Both the position numbers and the translations under genes were made by a program. The notes beneath the pieces are model-generated. The model had not been told where the DNA came from. It made no database searches and worked only from the letters and a program-made list of their open reading frames with translations. From the NCBI GenBank assembly GCA_034766995.1, contig CM068313.1, forward strand, positions 22,065,012 to 22,129,011: a stretch of DNA of 64,000 bases. The letters run 5' to 3'. The stretch is from Acanthacorydalis orientalis (taxonomy: Eukaryota > Arthropoda > Insecta > Megaloptera > Corydalidae). Shown one piece after another: positions 48,108 to 60,783 of the stretch. Within the stretch, counting starts at the first letter, position 1. The number at the start of each line of letters is the position of its first letter.

Positions 48108-48938
48108 TAATATTTACATAAGTAACGAACCAAATCTGGAAAAATCAATATGTACAAGTTATTTGCTTTTTTTAAAAAATGATTATAAAACTGTACACTA
48201 AGTATTAAAATTTAATACTTTCCCTTTTCATCCACTATTTAAAATTTTATTGTATTTATAAACAATAACGTTAGATTTCTATAAATACTTATGAGTTTTT
48301 GAATAGATGTCACTACTAATCAATGAAATAAAATAGAATACATACATTGGGAGTGTAATAAAAAATTATATTTATATATTGGAAATAATTTGAACAAATA
48401 CTATCTTATATGCACCAAATGAGTGCAAGTGATGTAATTAACATTACTAAATAATTGAAATCATAACGTGATATATGGCTAACTAAAACCGTAACAATAT
48501 TGTTTCTTCACAATCAAATGTAGATAATATTCTAAAAATGTGTGCTCTCAATTATATGATACAGTTTTTTATCTAAAATAAAAATATAAAATTCAAGCTG
48601 TACATCACAAATTGTTAATAATTGTTTATACATTCCAATTACTATAAAAAATTACATGTTTACTAAAATAATACACTTATTATTTAACAAATTTAACAAT
48701 CAAAATTGCAATTTGAAATGTATTATAACTTCAATGTCTAGACAGATCAATAAAAATATATTTGAATGTAGGATTATTTAAAACAATTTTTTTAATAAAG
48801 ATAACTTTTTTCATGAAAAGTGATAACTCAAGTGTAGGAATGATTTGATTAACATTAGCCGTTAAAAATTAAAATTATTTATACAAAAATGTTTTCTCCA
48901 CAAATCAGAAATTTAATTATGGTAAATATTTACTTACA

Positions 48939-48939
<1 letters not shown>

Positions 48940-49017
<78 letters not shown>

Positions 49018-49025
49018 ATATATAA
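48940..49025. repeat. (TA)n microsatellite
   Basis: About 85 bp, among the longest near-pure TA tracts here, with TGTATG near its end. Confidence 0.95.
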
Positions 49026-50162
49026 TGAAAGTAGTACTTAATGAGTTTGTTTGCATGAAGAAAATTAAAATAAAAGTATAAGTAATGAAAGAAGTTATAA
49101 AATATGTATTTACTTTGCTAGTTACTTCAAATACAGATCATTTATTATCAAAAAATTAAAAATAGAGTAGAGTTCATTTAGACAAAACATGTTAATATAT
49201 AAATCATATATTTAACTTGGTTCAAAGCGAAAAGAATTTGATTAATATACTTTATTCTTTATATGTCTACATAGAAATTAAACATTCATACTAAATTCTC
49301 AAATTCTTCAGCAACTTAAAACAATGTAGTGATGTACAAAAAGATATCCGTAAATTATAACAAAAAGATATAGAAGAAGAATAAAATCCAGAAATAACAG
49401 TAAAAAAACACAACAATTAGATGTTATAAAGAAATTTTCGTCTGGGAACCAAGAAATGTAAAAGATTCTGGAAAAAACCTATGAATTAGAGATAAAATAT
49501 ATCAGAAAATGTAGTATAAATGGGAAAAGACGAAAGACACATGAACGTTTAAATTAAAAAATAGACATTTGTTCAGTGGTGGATTGTCAAAGGTGAAGAG
49601 ATATATAATCTTAATATACAATAAGCAATGTTTAAATAATGTAATACTTTATATCACTTTTCTGTACACATTACCATAAATATAAACATCTCAAAACTGA
49701 TTCATAATAAATTTTCAGTTTATTTTAATTAGATAATCGAAATAAAATTGAGAAAGTAAACAGAATACTTATAATTTTTCAACCACAACCGATAATCCTT
49801 CCATAATAATTGAAATAATATCACATTTCATTTTCGTCGAAAATAATGCATTTATTTTTATAAACGTAAGATGACGATCAATCCTCTCCCTAAATAGTAA
49901 AATATAAACGCAACAAATACACATGTTCTCGTATGTTGTTAAAACAACGTTATTTTTGGCGAACATGTGTTCGTATTTTCATCTGTATAAGGGATATAAA
50001 TTATAAATACTTGACGAGAATTCAAACTTATACACGACGTCTGCGTAAAATAATACAGTATGAATTTTATACTTAAAATCGAAAAAGCTTTTAATTTAGT
50101 AAAGTTTAATATTAGTTTGATTTCATTCAGTAATTAGTAATTTTTACATATCAAATTGAATG

Positions 50163-50163
<1 letters not shown>

Positions 50164-50227
<64 letters not shown>
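50164..50227. repeat. (TA)n microsatellite
   Basis: About 63 bp of TA. Confidence 0.95.
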
Positions 50228-50231
<4 letters not shown>

Positions 50232-50777
50232 ATTAAAGATAAACAGAAACTTTCCGCCTTCACTTAAGTTAAAATACTTTTTTAGCAATTTTGCAGGTTG
50301 TGATAAATGAGTCAAATATAACGTAACATATTTGACGTTAAACGAGGAGTGTTAGTGACGAAAATTAGATGAAACTTAGGCTTATATATATATATATATA
50401 CATACATGTTGTTATGCTTGTACGTAAATCTAATATGGGTGACTGTAAATTCGTAAATGTTGGCCAAGAATTTCTTCTCATCATGCCAAAGATGTTCACA
50501 GAATAGTGCACGATACACTGCATGTTATTATAATCATAATCGTACTATGAATCATGGACATTACATTTTAATGATACAGTTCTCAACGATCCTCTCTCTA
50601 AAAATATATCACTCTTAATCATTTCATAACAATTTGTTGTGTATATTTACGTGTCAATTCTTTGTATCGTGTTTGTTATCAAATAAAAAAGGCGAATGAT
50701 GGAACCCAGTTAGTTAATTTTCTCTTTTTGTAATATTGCACACATTCTTCATATACTTTAATAGAAATTATATCAAT

Positions 50778-50781
<4 letters not shown>

Positions 50782-50842
<61 letters not shown>
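50782..50842. repeat. (TA)n microsatellite abutting a mariner
   Basis: About 60 bp of TA ending just left of the cecropia-type mariner. Confidence 0.95.
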
Positions 50843-50846
<4 letters not shown>

Positions 50847-52121
50847 GGTTGGTGCAAAAATAATTGCCATTTTTAAGTATTGAGTATAAAGACGCATATT
50901 TCAGTTAATAATTATATTTATTAATCAAAATGAAGACCACTGGCCTGCACACATTTCTCCCAACGGGAAATAAGTTTGTTTATTCCTATAAGATAGAATT
51001 CTGGAATCATGGAATTAACGAATTCATCGAAAACGCATTGAGCTGATGCTTGATCTTTGAAAATCTTCTCTCATAGGAAATTACTCAAATGTTTAAAAAA
51101 ATGATAATCTGACGAAGTAAGGTCCGGAGAATAAGGCGGGCGAGGTAAGGTTTCATAGCCCAGTTTATTTAATTCTTTTAAAGTCATCTGTGAGACGTGT
51201 GGTCGGGAGTTGTCATGAAAAATAATTGATCCTCTTCGATCGACTAATAATGCTGGCTGTAAACGTGCAACTTCTCATGCATTTTTTCCTGACAATATTT
51301 TCCCGCTGTATTGTTTCATCAGGATTTAAGAGTTGTAGTGAATGATTCTACTTGCCCACTACCAAACAATGACCACAATGTTTTTTTCATGAAGCTTCGG
51401 TTTAAGAAACTGTTTTGGTGCTTCTCCTCGATCTAGCCACTGTGATGAACGTTTCTGTTTGTTGTAGAGAATCCACTTTTCATCACATGTGACAAAGCGA
51501 TCAAGAAAGGGATCATTTTTGTTACGCAAAAGAAACGGAGAGCAGACTTCGTAACGCCGAATTGCTTGATGTTCGTTTAGTCCACACAACACCCGTTTAT
51601 CCAGCTTTTCCGTTTTTCCAATTTGGCTCAAATGTCGAACCACTGTTGAATGATCAATATTGAGTTCTTCTGTCATCTCTCGAGTTGTTTTCCGTGGATC
51701 CGCTTCAATAATGGTTCTTAAATCATTATTGTCTATAGTTGAAGGACGTCCAAAACCTTCCTTATCATCAAGGCTTTCGTTTCCATTACGAATTTTTTGG
51801 AACCAGTATTGAGTTGTACGTTCACTAATTGACTCTTCGCCAAAAACAAATTTGATATTTCGAGCAGTTTTTGTTGCCTTACGTCTCAACTTAAACTCAT
51901 ACAACAAAATTGCGTGTATTTTCTTTTTTTCCATAACTAATTTAAGAGGTTATATCCAACAATAGTAAAGAATAAAAACAATAGAAATAAGCTGAAATCA
52001 GTAGCGATAATTTCATTTTTTACAATGATGTATCACAAGACTATAACAAAAGATAACGGTAACTAGAAAAATCGACGCCAAACTTAAAATGATAAAATCC
52101 GCAATTATTTTTGCACTAACC
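50847..52121 (-). mobile_element. Near-full-length decayed mariner (cecropia/Hsmar1-like)
   Basis: Left end GGTTGGTGCAAAAATAATTG and inverted right end (reverse complement AGGTTAGTGCAAAAATAATT). The GGTTGGTGCAAAA terminus is the known hallmark of the cecropia-type group that includes Hsmar1. About 1275 bp, with the transposase on the minus strand. The left flank is (TA)n. Ends may shift by one or two bases. Confidence 0.9.
51080..51934 (-). pseudogene. Mariner transposase pseudogene (cecropia-type)
   Basis: A 191-codon frame (51359-51934) keeps the start MEKKKIHAILLYEFKLRRKA, the helix-turn-helix region (REMTEELNIDHSTVVRHLSQ) and the first catalytic block FVTCDEKWILYNKQKRSSQW. It then meets a stop after VIVW. 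Beyond it, in shifted frames, come FHDNSRPHV (second Asp block) and PRPPYSPDLTSSDYHFFKHL (third). It resembles the transposase part of primate SETMAR. Broken by stops and frameshifts. Confidence 0.9.
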
Positions 52122-53072
52122 TAATACTTTAAATCCACACATTGCTGCTCAAGATAAAATAAATACAGTGAATATTTACAGTGAACATTTCACTGTTCCA
52201 TATTTTATCCCATTTACATTTTATTTGCAACTTTTTCGGTGAATGGCACTACCGTTGTAAGTTAGTCCAAATAGAAAAAAACCCTATAAACTTCTTTAAT
52301 TATTCTCTTTTATTTCGACGATCTTTGGGCACACAAATTGATTAAATATCAACATTCCATTTCAGTTTTTATTGAAATTTATTTTTCTATTCGGTTTCGT
52401 CTAATTATTCAATGTATATACCGAAGAATATCATAAAGTGTACCTGGAAAAAAATCAAACATTCTAAGATGTGAACAACATTTTTTTCTAAATTTGCTTC
52501 GAAAACTCCTATCATGCAAATACATTAAAACTTAGTAAACATGAACATTTCTTTTTTGCAAGAAGTAAGCTTTTTCGTTTCCATTTATTATACAGAAAAA
52601 GTACATTGATTAAAAGTTGAAAACACTTTCAGTCGACAGACAACAACTTATGGTTTTTTTTTAACATTTTACTCATAAATTCATGAAATCCATATTGTAA
52701 ATTATAATTTAATGAGTTCTGAATAAATATGCACATCGAAAGTGTACAAAGTGTCGTTCTTTAAATCATTTTAAAATCGAGAAGAATGTAAATACTTGAA
52801 AAAGTTTGAATTGAATTTTTCATATATCTTTCTATATATATATATAATCAAAATTATCCACAAAAAATTCAATGATATCGAGGTTTTTATGGTACTCAAA
52901 TATATTTCTCATATATAAAACAGCAACGTTAGAATCTATCTGCAATCTAATCTAATGATTACACAGACATAAATGAGTTTTAAAAAATATGTTTGTTGTT
53001 TCATTCGGTTACATGTACAGGCTTATAATTGATAAGGAGGCGAGTGCACTGAGCAAGGGGCGAAGTCACATA
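52122..53072. other. Gene-free stretch
   Basis: A+T-rich with a short TA run near 52835. Nothing else supported. Confidence 0.6.

Positions 53073-53124
<52 letters not shown>
53073..53124. repeat. (TA)n microsatellite at the tail of a retrotransposon fragment
   Basis: About 50 bp of TA immediately 3' (minus strand) of the non-LTR fragment. Confidence 0.95.
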
Positions 53125-53125
<1 letters not shown>

Positions 53126-53127
<2 letters not shown>

Positions 53128-53300
53128 CAACATCATTATAGTTATCATCAGCCTCAGCCAATCCACTGCTGAATAAAGGCCTCTTCCATGATTTTCCATT
53201 TCGTACGATTGAATGCCTTTCTTTTCCACTGGTTTCCAATAAAATTTTTAATTTCCTTATTCCACCGTTTCTTTAGTCTCATTCTTGGTCTTTTTATATA
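53126..53300 (-). mobile_element. 3' fragment of a non-LTR retrotransposon (RTE-like)
   Basis: On the minus strand the frame reads RPRMRLKKRWNKEI, GNQWKRKAFNRTKWKIMEEA, then AFIQQWIG before a stop. The pattern R-P-R-M-R...W......G..W.R.A..R..W..MEEAF.QQW is the usual extreme C-terminus of RTE-like ORF2. It is followed by a short TGATGATAA tail, then the TA tract. Severely 5'-truncated (about 170 bp). Confidence 0.7.
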
Positions 53301-53326
53301 TGTCTTAGTTCCCAGTTAATAATTTC

Positions 53327-53376
<50 letters not shown>

Positions 53377-56025
53377 ATGTATGTATGTGTGTGTAAACAA
53401 ATTTATTCTATTTTATTATTCGATTAGTAACAAAATATCAAATGTCTCTTATAGTATTTAACATTTCAATCGAAACTTGTTTAGAAGTAAACATGTAGAA
53501 ATGCATTTTGTATTGTCTTAAAATAAACTACACAAAAGTATATAAACGTATAAACAAAAAAATATTTTTGTGAGGGTAATAATGAATCAGTATATATTTT
53601 TAAACGTTCGTTTCATATTTGTACAAATGATTGTATCTAATGTAATTGTAAAATTAGTCAACGGCTTATAATGGAATCCATACGAGTGCATTGTGAACTA
53701 TGTTAATAGGTAATCGCCATACAGATTGTTCGATATTTGCAAATTCAGGACATGTTGATGAACTTGTATGTTATTTCATATACTGATTAAGAACAATGAA
53801 ATGAAATTCGACTACACGACAATTCTGTTATTTTGAATAAGATGAAATCGAATATTTCGATTAAAATTAAACAATATTATATAAAAAATATCGAATAGAA
53901 ATTTAATTTTTAATATTTGATTATTTGTAGAATAAATACATAAAAATCGAATAACGATTCATTTTTTTTTTTTTAAAAATAACGTAGCTTTTGAATGATG
54001 GTTTACATTTGATAATAAAAAAGGAATAAACACATATTATTATGTACGCCAATTGATATACAAAAAAGTTTATCATTCATATAAATCGAGTTGTTAAACA
54101 TTCTTTCACATCTAGTTGAAAAATATCTATGTTATAACATTTTATAAATTCTATTTACATTGTTTGTAACGACATTTTATTATTCACCTCCTGCCATCTC
54201 TGTCAAATACTTTTACAGATATCATACAATATGTAATGAATGTTGTACACGTTTATTTTGTTAAAAAACAAGAACTTTTATAAATATCTTATATTCAATA
54301 ATGATGTTAAATTATATCATACAGAGATATTATATTTTTTGAATGATGATATCAAATTATAATATCCATACCTGCAATTTTCATTAATAACTAGGTTTTA
54401 ATACTTTTTTTCCTCTTTCCGAATCAAAATGTACATGATTTTATTTATTTCATGGATTTATATATTGTACTGATGAAATAGTTGAATACTATTTATTTAT
54501 TTGTCATTAAATTTAACATGTTAAATAAATTCAACGCCTTTAGAAATATTAACTATACATGTGCTACATTACTATTTTTTAAATATTTTTTTTTATATAA
54601 CTATTTCATATAAGAATTTTAATTGAATCGCGTTACTTTCTAACCTGCATAACTATTCATCTTCTTTGATGCATATTTTCACTTAACATACCATCAAATA
54701 ATTAAATTCAAAGACAAAATTCAAAAAATTTACTCTTCCGCATCTATGAGATGGAAATACATGAAATCGGTAGATCAACAATTCCACTATACTGTTTGTA
54801 GAATTTATTAAAAAATATAACAAACTGTTTCTTTTTATAATACTCTGAGATTTTGAATACCATTCGTTATAAATGAGCAAAAGATAGATGGCATAATCGA
54901 TTAAGAAGTGCATCGGAATCAATCAGGCAATGTTATAACAAAGTTGTGCTACAGCTCGATTCTAAAGAGAACGAATATCCTTTTAAAGCGACAATACAAT
55001 TTACTGTCAGTTGTACATTTTCAAAAGAAGACAAATTATTGTCAACGGTTTGACAATTTTATTGTTTAAAATACCAAGGACATTTTTGACCTAATTATTT
55101 CACCGATGAAGTGTAATTTCATCTGATTGTTTATAAATCTCAACTGTATTCAAAAAGAGCTTTTTGTGAGAAAATCATCGTTTGGATTGCGACTTCAAGG
55201 TGGCGTGTCGTAAATCCACTATTTTTTTGTGAAATTATAAAGTTTAAGTATTGTGTGACAAATCTTTATTCCGATCTATTGATCAGTCAAGTGAAGATAA
55301 TTCCAGAACGTACTTTCAACAAGAGAGGGTTACAAGTATACATACACATTTTCCAATGAACATATTGGAAAAAAATTTAGGATGAATGCATAATTTAGAG
55401 AGGAATTTAGTCGTCCCTATTATGAAATGATGGCATTTGGTTATTTGGCAAGTCATTAAAAAATGCTAATAAAACAATATAAAAACGATCGCTATATTAA
55501 AATAGATCTATTAATCTGAAAAAATTAGCGATTGCCAATAAAAATCCATCAGATAACACTTTCAGCGGTTACTTTAAAATTTTAACTTTATAATGAATAT
55601 TATGTAATTATTCGAATACTTGTTTGTGTTGTTATCTGAAACTGGTATGAATAAAGTAAATGTTTTATATTTATTACTACTACGGAGAGATTTTTCAATC
55701 ACCGTATAACTGAATTTCATTTTTTGTCTCTTAATTTATCAGACGATGTATTCGAATATTACTCATCCTTCTTTCAAATAAGTCCTTAAAATTATAGATA
55801 ACAAAAATCATGTATTAGGCAAATCTTGTTTTAAAAGGATAAACCATTGAGAGAATAGACCGTTGGCTGCATTTACAAATTCAATACTTTCTGTTATCTT
55901 CTCCCCTGCTAAACACAATAACAACAATTTTCTTAATATAGAAAACATCTACGTTTCGCGATTTTTAAATCTAATTTTTGTATATTCATATATTCGCCGC
56001 AAAAAAAACGTACCACACACTGCTG

Positions 56026-56026
<1 letters not shown>

Positions 56027-56094
<68 letters not shown>

Positions 56095-56102
56095 CACATG
56101 TG
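56027..56102. repeat. (TA)n-(TG)n compound microsatellite
   Basis: About 45 bp of TA followed by TGTGTGTGTGTGTGTGTGTG. Confidence 0.95.
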
Positions 56103-56208
56103 TAATGTAAAACGGTAATAAATTTAACTACTATAACTAGAAACACCCTTAACAAAACATAAGATAATATAAATACAATTATAAAAAATAGAGCATACGT
56201 CATTATTT

Positions 56209-56212
<4 letters not shown>

Positions 56213-56257
<45 letters not shown>
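56213..56257. repeat. (TA)n microsatellite
   Basis: About 44 bp of TA. Confidence 0.95.
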
Positions 56258-56260
<3 letters not shown>

Positions 56261-57879
56261 GGTCAAAAATGACTACTAAAAAATAATTTCCTACATCAAA
56301 AGATCAATTATTAAAATAGCAAAAAAAATCTTCTTTGTTTTATTAATCATACAAAGATTTTAATAAATGTAATAAAAATAATAAACCGATTTTCTCTTCA
56401 CTTGAAAAAATAATTGCTTAATATATCTGAACAATAACAAATAGAGTTTATTTCTGTGTTAACATTTCCTTTGTTCCTACACCTTCTGGTAACAAATGAC
56501 ATTGCAGTCCCTGAAAAGAACCACCAGCGTTCAATCTGATAAATGTTTCACTTTTAAAAATAGTTAGATACTAAAATACTGTGTTGTTTTCCTTGCCTTG
56601 TTTCTCATTTATTATTTAACAATCAACGCTATGTTCTCGTAGTGTCGTTATTGAAAATTATATAATTGGCAAACGATATAGAAATTTATGCGAGAGAACG
56701 ACAATGCTTTATCTTTGTTTTTATAAAAATAGAATTAATTGTTCTGTTTTCTTTCGCGAATAAGTTTTTTTTACTCATTTCTGACACGAGTAGAATTTTA
56801 TACTTTCTTCGTATGGTAATAGTTATTGAAAAAATGAACTTTTGAAGTGTTATCAAATAAAACTATCAACTTTTTACAAAAAGTAGGTTTTGTTAACATT
56901 TTGCCAACAATTAAAACAGACAGCTTTTTGATTTTCAAAAAAAAATAAAAGAAAAATATATAATTAATATCTGTTACAAAACATTTGTAATTAAAAAAAT
57001 GTTTTGTTATTAAAAACGATTTAAATTCGAAATCTATTTTTTTTTAAATCAGTTTCACACAGTTGTGCAATTCTCTAAAACTTTTTTAATCTGACAACAC
57101 AACGTCATAACTAAATCATACGATAAATAGTGAAATATAATAATTTGATTTCTGGCAATTTAACTACACACAAAAAAAAACACACTTTTTCATTTATAGA
57201 TTGATGAAATGTTAACACTCTGTTAAATAAGTTCAATTTTCAAAACATATCACTAACATTAACTATATAAATAATTCAACACTACATACATTCTTATGTG
57301 CATATATTGCATTATTGTACGAGTCGAATGTGTCTAGTTTTAAAATATACAATTGCAATAAAAATGTATTTGGTAGTTAATAAAAAAAAGATGATATAAT
57401 GATATAAATAGAACAAAAATTTTCAATGTAGACAAGTCAAGAAAAAGACAAATTAGGAAAAAGATGTGTCGTGCCAAAACCAATTTTGTCAGAGATTACT
57501 GTATAAAATTTCAATTCTGTTTGAATTTAGAAATTTATTTTCATAGTTGTATTTTAACGCCTATCATCTATGAAGCATTGTTGCCTAAAACTGTTTTTAA
57601 ATCAATGATAACAAAAATGTTACTGTTCGATTCCGTTCATATAAAACACGAGAATTACTATTTAAATAAAATTATTTAGAAATGGACGATTCGTGTCTCA
57701 CAATAAAAAATAAAAAAAAATATAATACAACTAACCGAGTTGGAAAGAACATGTACACACAATATTTAATTTATATGTAATCTACGACATATTCGAGCAC
57801 AGAGGCAACCCACTTCTAAATATTTCTTAAGTTACTTCGACGACGTCTACAGAAGAGAATATATTTTGTCCCACACCAC

Positions 57880-58230
57880 AAAAGAAGCGTTGTGAACTTG
57901 ACAACACGAGCATCAAACGTTCTTCTCCCGCGCAAGTAATGAATGTAGCGTTGATGTGTGCGTCTGGCGACGCGCTAAATACGAATGACGGCGATGCACC
58001 ACGTTCATATACGGTGCGTTTGTATCATCGGCCGAGATTTTCGTCGCCTTGAAGGCATCGCTGCTATTTGTCGGTCAGGCCTCCCACGGCCGAAAAGCTT
58101 CAGAGAAGAGCGTCTATGTATGACGTGTCGTTGTTGGACAGCATCGTTAAGATTTCAACTAGTCGTTTCACTGTCGCACTGTACTAGTATATACACGCCA
58201 CTTATTGGCATTGAACAATGCTCATAGCAA
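57880..58230. promoter_or_regulatory. GC-rich, CpG-containing patch; candidate promoter/enhancer or exon
   Basis: About 350 bp with many CpGs in an otherwise A+T-rich region. It contains TATGACGTGTCG (CRE-like) at about 58117 and, on the minus strand, GTGTATATACTAG (TATA-like) near 58195. An 80-codon open frame (57985-58227) has no recognisable similarity and may be incidental. I cannot decide the strand or function. Confidence 0.35.
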
Positions 58231-58924
58231 AATGTGGTCATGATATACTGAACACGTGTATTATTAGTATATCTTTAAATCTATGACAAAGTTTCGTTAC
58301 TGTTTCGTGACAATTATCGGCGGCATTAAATCACATTTGCACATAAAGTCTGCGGTGGAATTGTACACGAACTGAAGATGAATTATATTGCTCATTAAAC
58401 GTTTCATATGGTTTCAAATTCTCCATTAGCGATGAAAACAGTCAGTAATAATGACGATTCAATCTAGATCAAAATATATTGCATACTGAAAATTATCAGT
58501 AACATAAACATTTTTCTACTAATTAATTTAACCATCCAAATGCGAAAAAGTATTTAGTGATGACTTGAGACAATATTGTCAGTTGAAAAATATTTTTTTA
58601 TAAAAATCAACACCGGTTTAGATCATAGTACATAGATCATACACATGTGTGAATCTTAATTGGAAAATTTCTGATTTATCACATGTTCTCAATAAGCCAG
58701 TGATCAGACAGATACCGTCTTTTTTCAATTTCCGAAACGTTACTCATAACTGAATTATTAATTAAGGATTTACTGTCGATATTGATCATAATTCGACGAA
58801 TTCGAGCACACTCACACAAAAAATCGAAGAGTAAAAATAGAAAATACGTTCTCGGATAAAATTTCAGTACTCTCACAGGTACCGCACGACAATATCATTG
58901 GTCGTCTTTTGTTTATTGTATTTT
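58231..58924. other. Gene-free stretch
   Basis: No supported features. Confidence 0.5.
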
Positions 58925-59304
58925 AACCGAAATAAAAGTGTATATTCGTTTACTGTGCAGAAGAATAATCAAAAAAAAAAAAACATTTTTGATTTTATAA
59001 AAGTATCACAATAAGTGCAGAATGAAAAGAAAGCCTTTTTAAATCATTGGATGCGAATAAAACTTTGGATACGAATGAATTGTACTTGAAACAGAAAATT
59101 AACAAAATTTGTAAAAGAAATTCTTGTCAAACAGAAGGAAACTATGCTAAATTAAAAGAATTTTTATTCAAAAATTAATATAACATTTATTTAATTTACG
59201 AGATTATAATTAAAATGAAGTTCTTATAATATTAAAATCCATTGATATTTAAGTTGTAAGATGTAAAAAGAATGCTTGTTGCCGAACTTCTATTGAAGTA
59301 TCTA
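58925..59304 (+). repeat. Long direct repeat, unit 1
   Basis: About 380 bp beginning AACCGAAATAAAAGTG and ending near TGAAGTATCTA. Matches 62211-62588 in the same orientation, including ATTCGTTTACTGTGCAGAAG and TTGGATGCGAATAAAACTTT. No coding potential, terminal inverted repeats or TG...CA ends. Confidence 0.9.
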
Positions 59305-60135
59305 CTTTTGGTTAAACAATTTATTTATTCATGATATAAATATAATAATATTAAAGAATCATAAATAAATTAATATTCCCAACGTTATAAAAAAAATCTT
59401 ATGCATATTTGTTGAAGATTATTACTTCTTGGTCAACATATGTTCATATAAGAACATTTATGTAGATATTGAGGTATTACTTTGTTTCTGAATGTGAATT
59501 ACACTATTGTATACAATTATCATTGTATATAATTTTAAAATTCATTATGAAATGCTCTTCGTCAAACGAAAACATAAGATTGAATCGTTTCAATAATAAT
59601 GTACAATTAAATATAAATAAAATACTATAACACGTACCCTATAGACAAAATAGATTTTAATTAAAATCATAATAATAATAATATCGCTGCTCAAAATCAA
59701 TCAAAATCAATGATTGAATTTCCTGTCAGAACAAGACTGTCATCTATTGCATACAATCCATTCTAGTTTTTTACTTACGACAAATACAAAATAAAAAAGT
59801 TTTCCAATGGCAAAAATCATAATTTATTCCAGGTTCTCGGGTCCGAGTTCTCTATTGAAAATGAAATATTTATCAAAATTATATCCATAATTTCGACTTT
59901 AATTTCATAATAGTGGCATTTTTTACCTGTATTAGATTGGACAACTGTTTTATGGTGATATTCTTTTCATGTTAAATGTCCTTTAGATGGTCTAAATAGA
60001 CACGATCGTTTACATGATGTCTCATTTTTCTAAATCAGTTCTTTCATCTATCTCAATTCTATTAAAATTTCTTTTCACCTGCCGAATTCATGTATTTTCA
60101 GTACAAAATGACTGAAATTTCTTGTTTGTATTTAC
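59305..60135. other. Gene-free stretch
   Basis: A+T-rich; nothing seen. Confidence 0.5.
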
Positions 60136-60143
60136 GTGCTATA

Positions 60144-60775
60144 CATGGCCGGATTTATACTAGGTGCCACCCTTGGGCCACTAATCAAATTCCAACCCCC
60201 CCTCTCCTCAATTTTGTCCAAATGAATTAAGAGAAATCCGTGACTGGCGGTAATTTTGAGAACATTTCAACAGAAAAAAATTTAATGATCACTAAAAAAT
60301 TTGTAAAATTTTCCACCATTGATACATAGATGGTAGGACCATTCTACGAAAACGGCTATGATCAGTACAGTGCTCCTCGTCATACCGTGACACTCAAGGA
60401 GCCCTTTTTCGGTACGAGAGGAAACGATTTGTAGAATAGAAACGCCCATTTAAATCGTTCCGGTATGAGCGTAGCAATTCGTTATTCGGTGCCCCTTTTT
60501 TGATGCCTTAATATGTGTACTATATAGAGTATGAGTAGGGTGGAGGAGATGACATCGTTGCACTACCGCAGGCAGGTCTTAATTCAAAATTATAAAGTTC
60601 TGTTACATAAATTTCAAAAATAAAATTTAAATTACAAAAATTTTTAGATTTAATTTTTCATTTCACATTTGAACTACCTGTAAATCGAAAATATGATTGA
60701 AATAAAACTTCCTGCTTTTCAAAATTTGCCACCTCGGACAGTGCCCCATGTTGCCCCTGTCTCAATCCTACGCTG
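60144..60775. mobile_element. hAT-type nonautonomous element
   Basis: Left end CATGGCCGGATTTATACTAG; reverse complement of the right end CAGCGTAGGATTGAGACAGG. They share CA....GGATT.A.AC. Candidate 8-bp target duplications GTGCTATA (60136-60143) and CTGTTATA (60776-60783) agree at 6 of 8 positions. The interior is GC-richer than its surroundings (GTGCCCC and GGGCC blocks) and has no transposase frame. Superfamily assignment is by ends only. Confidence 0.5.
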
Positions 60776-60783
60776 CTGTTATA

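Larger units (their letters stand above)
47700..50845. other. Gene-free A+T-rich stretch
   Basis: Holds TA tracts at 47990-48036, 48940-49025, 50164-50227 and 50782-50842 and the mariner micro-element at 48037-48107. No gene seen. Confidence 0.6.
53301..57850. other. Gene-free A+T-rich stretch
   Basis: Tracts at 53329-53398 (TA then TG), 56027-56102 (TA then TG) and 56213-56257. Short open frames look random. No gene evidence. Confidence 0.6.

Noticed and set aside
55076..56275. Inverted pair CATTTTTGACCTA / TAGGTCAAAAATG about 1.2 kb apart as element ends
   Set aside because: Only about 12 bp match, each is itself near-palindromic, and no target duplication is visible.
57985..58227. 80-codon + strand frame in the GC-rich patch
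   Set aside because: No recognisable domain; the Cys/Arg-rich composition is what GC-rich noncoding DNA gives. Kept only as a regulatory candidate.
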